A stretch of DNA of 64,000 bases from an uncultured Desulfobacterales bacterium (GTDB taxonomy: Bacteria; Desulfobacterota; Desulfobacteria; Desulfobacterales; SpSt-501): positions 40,331 through 104,330 of the forward strand of contig CALIUY010000036.1 of assembly GCA_938048455.1 (NCBI GenBank), read 5' to 3'. A program made the position numbers and the translations under genes. Under the pieces are notes generated by a model, which was given only the letters and a program-made list of their open reading frames with translations, made no database searches and was not told the DNA's origin. This document shows positions 63,301 through 64,000 of the stretch, piece by piece (position 1 is the first letter of the stretch; each line of letters begins with the position of its first letter).

Positions 63301-63888
63301 ACGGTCGCCGTAGAACTCGATCCGCAGGGGATCGGGGTAGAGCGGGGAGAAGACGTCCACGATGCCGCCGCGGACCGAGAAATCGCCGGGCTCCTCCACG
63401 ATCGCGGTGCGCAGATACCCCCCTGCGAGGAGTTTGGCCACCAGGCGCTCGCGCTCGATCTCCTCGCCCTCGAGGAGGAGCTCGGCGTAGCGCACGAGCT
63501 CGGCCCGCGGCAGAACCCGCTGCAGAAGGGCCGGGACGGGGGCGATGACGACCGGCGGCTCTTCGCCGGCGGTCAGCCGGTAGAGAACGCGGATGCGCTC
63601 GGCCGCGGTGAGGTTGTGAGCGGAAATCGCCTTGAAGGTGACCTGGGGATAGGGCGGAAAAAGATGCGCCTCCGGTCCTCCGAAGAAGCGCAGATCCTCG
63701 GCCAGGCGCCGCCCCTCCTCGAGCGAGGGGACGGCGATCAACAGCGGGCCGCCGTGGGCGGCGCAAAGCCGCGCGAGCACGAGTCCGCGCTCGCTTCCGG
63801 CAACGCCGCTCACCTCGACCCGCCCGCTGTGCTGCAACACCTCGCGGACGATGGTCGCGGCGCTGACGGGGGCTTGATTTTGCAGCAT
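60373..63888 (-). CDS. mfd: transcription-repair coupling factor
   Basis: 1171 residues, normal length. It removes stalled RNA polymerase and recruits UvrA. The UvrB-homology region fills the first 350 residues. The CarD-like RNA-polymerase-interacting domain (LKQGDWVVHSDHGIGRYEG) is near residue 500, and the translocase has GDVGYGKTEVALRA (Walker A, about 651-664) and VIDEEQRFGV (DEEQ, about 750). The C-terminal TRCF domain (LDVTEQLMVVHF) follows. ATG start at 63888. Confidence 0.95.
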   Translation of the reverse strand: MLQNQAPVSAATIVREVLQHSGRVEVSGVAGSERGLVLARLCAAHGGPLLIAVPSLEEGRRLAEDLRFFGGPEAHLFPPYPQVTFKAISAHNLTAAERIRVLYRLTAGEEPPVVIAPVPALLQRVLPRAELVRYAELLLEGEEIERERLVAKLLAGGYLRTAIVEEPGDFSVRGGIVDVFSPLYPDPLRIEFYGDRVESLRFFSAADQRHLRAVGEAVLLPAREAILEPPRMPEILNRVRLQAADLGLSPTRVREITGGLSRLESLSGIESLLPLIYPETEALFDFLPLPARVVLVAPAELRAAAAEFERRAASLWQSARERGEFCVEPERVHLPAAEGVRRLEEAASLVLKEIPVQAAESSPPPGPTRDLRAEIQSTSELTASLRRQREAENLFGPLVSWIGERRAAGLRVVVACRSRSQAERLADLLSPYGLSFRKSAVFPNDEGDLRPVLCLGRVGNGFVWPAEGLALLSEEEIFGVRAVRRARPPAPPRERLLGLQELKQGDWVVHSDHGIGRYEGLVRLAVDGVENEFLALSYQGGDRLYLPVDRMNLIQKYLGVEGCEPALDRLGGASWERVKARVKRSAEKIAGELLQLYARRRVEQGFACRLIDDSLKDFEAGFAYEETPDQIRAIEEVFQDMQQPVPMDRLVCGDVGYGKTEVALRASFLAVLNGKQVAVLVPTTILAEQHFETFRTRFQRHPVHVACLSRFRSGREQAAILEGLRRGTIDIVIGTHRLLQKDVAFKDLGLLVIDEEQRFGVRHKEKLKRLRSTVDVLALTATPIPRTLHLSLTGLRDISLIQTPPEFRKAIVTTVCEFDPEVIADAIRRELRRSGQVYFVHNTVQTIEALAERLRRLVPEARLGVAHGQMAEEDLEAVMLRFLRREIDVLVCTTIIESGLDVANANTIIIHRADCFGLAQIYQLRGRVGRSEAQAYAYLLIPAESLLTADARKRLKVLMEHSDLGSGFQIAMNDLEIRGGGTILGASQSGHIAAVGYDMFLKLMEEAIAELKGEPPERALEPEIHVPLSAYLSSVYVPDIDQRLILYRRLARMTEPREVADMRAEMSDRFGPPPEEAANLLFKILLRILARRAGVERLDVTEQLMVVHFADGKPAVAEAVLEFVQQNPQACELLTGGGLRIRLAPGSTTARLAQVKNILQAFAQNGNHEEN

Positions 63889-63918
63889 GGAAACAGTAAA
63901 AAAGAATCAGCCCGCCGT

Positions 63919-63994
63919 GCCGACGTAGCTCAATCGGCAGAGCAGCTGATTCGTAATCAGCAGGTTATCGGTTCAAGTCCGATCGTCGGCTCCA
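63919..63994 (+). tRNA. tRNA-Thr (anticodon CGT)
   Basis: 76 bases including the encoded CCA (63992-63994). The acceptor stem GCCGACG pairs with CGTCGGC. The D arm is GCTCAATCGGCAGAGC. The anticodon stem GCTGA/TCAGC closes the seven-base loop TTCGTAA with anticodon CGT. The T arm holds GTTCAAGTC. It decodes ACG. Divergent from mfd with 30 bases between. Confidence 0.93.
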
Positions 63995-64000
63995 TCGAAA

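Overview
The window is GC-rich, densely packed bacterial chromosome. It looks like an anaerobic or microaerophilic member of the Desulfobacterota (former Deltaproteobacteria). The evidence is a tungsten-type aldehyde:ferredoxin oxidoreductase, an AhbA/B-type siroheme decarboxylase subunit, HndA/HndC-like flavin/Fe-S subunits, a degenerate [FeFe]-hydrogenase paralog, a long pyrophosphate-dependent phosphofructokinase, a PEP-CTERM protein and the run mfd-ppiC-surA-rodZ-recO-glyQS. The taxonomic call is inference from gene content; no rRNA is present.

Layout. 1-12.6 kb: a mostly minus-strand lipid and envelope block. It holds a CfaS-type cyclopropane synthase, DUF1365, a flavin amine-oxidase-like protein, a delta-9 desaturase, an ABC-2 exporter pair, an AttH lipocalin-like protein with its FtsX/LolD-like ABC partner, and a fusion-like methyltransferase. 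Many of these genes overlap by 4 bases. 12.6-19.1 kb: a three-domain lipoprotein, a PEP-CTERM protein behind a sigma-54-like promoter, two tandem GcvH-like proteins with duplicated cysteine motifs, a ferritin-like protein, Tag glycosylase, a PilZ protein and ClpS. 19.1-31.4 kb: the most distinctive region. HndA-DRTGG-HndC lie on the minus strand. A plus-strand run then carries a purine phosphorylase, two MTA/SAH-deaminase-like amidohydrolases, DRTGG, a RsbW-like ATPase, the hydrogenase-like Fe-S protein, DRTGG, PHP, a second ATPase, a thioredoxin-like ferredoxin, MtnA and AhbB. 31.5-41.7 kb: a radical SAM protein, PepA, a phospholipid-type methyltransferase, HisD, SerC, AOR, a PAS/HD-GYP protein and a small membrane protein. 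41.7-49.1 kb: PPi-dependent PFK, SMC, FtsY and HU. 49.2-63.9 kb: a continuous minus-strand run of housekeeping genes (acyP, ligA, a nucleoside phosphorylase, a small protein, glyS, glyQ, a GHMP kinase, recO, rodZ, surA, a SurA-like lipoprotein, mfd), ending beside a tRNA-Thr(CGT).

How the genes work together. The phosphorylase, deaminase-like enzymes and MtnA would convert methylthioadenosine through methylthioinosine to methylthioribulose-1-phosphate. The redox genes interleaved with them look like a sensing or regulatory unit built around a non-catalytic hydrogenase fold: all four cubane-type cysteines are kept, but the catalytic cysteine and the lysine are lost. The lipid block combines fatty-acyl desaturation and methylene transfer with two exporters, suggesting membrane-lipid remodelling. 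Sigma-70-like promoters with TTGAC-type -35 boxes were found by eye in front of many transcription units; all promoter and terminator calls are visual predictions.
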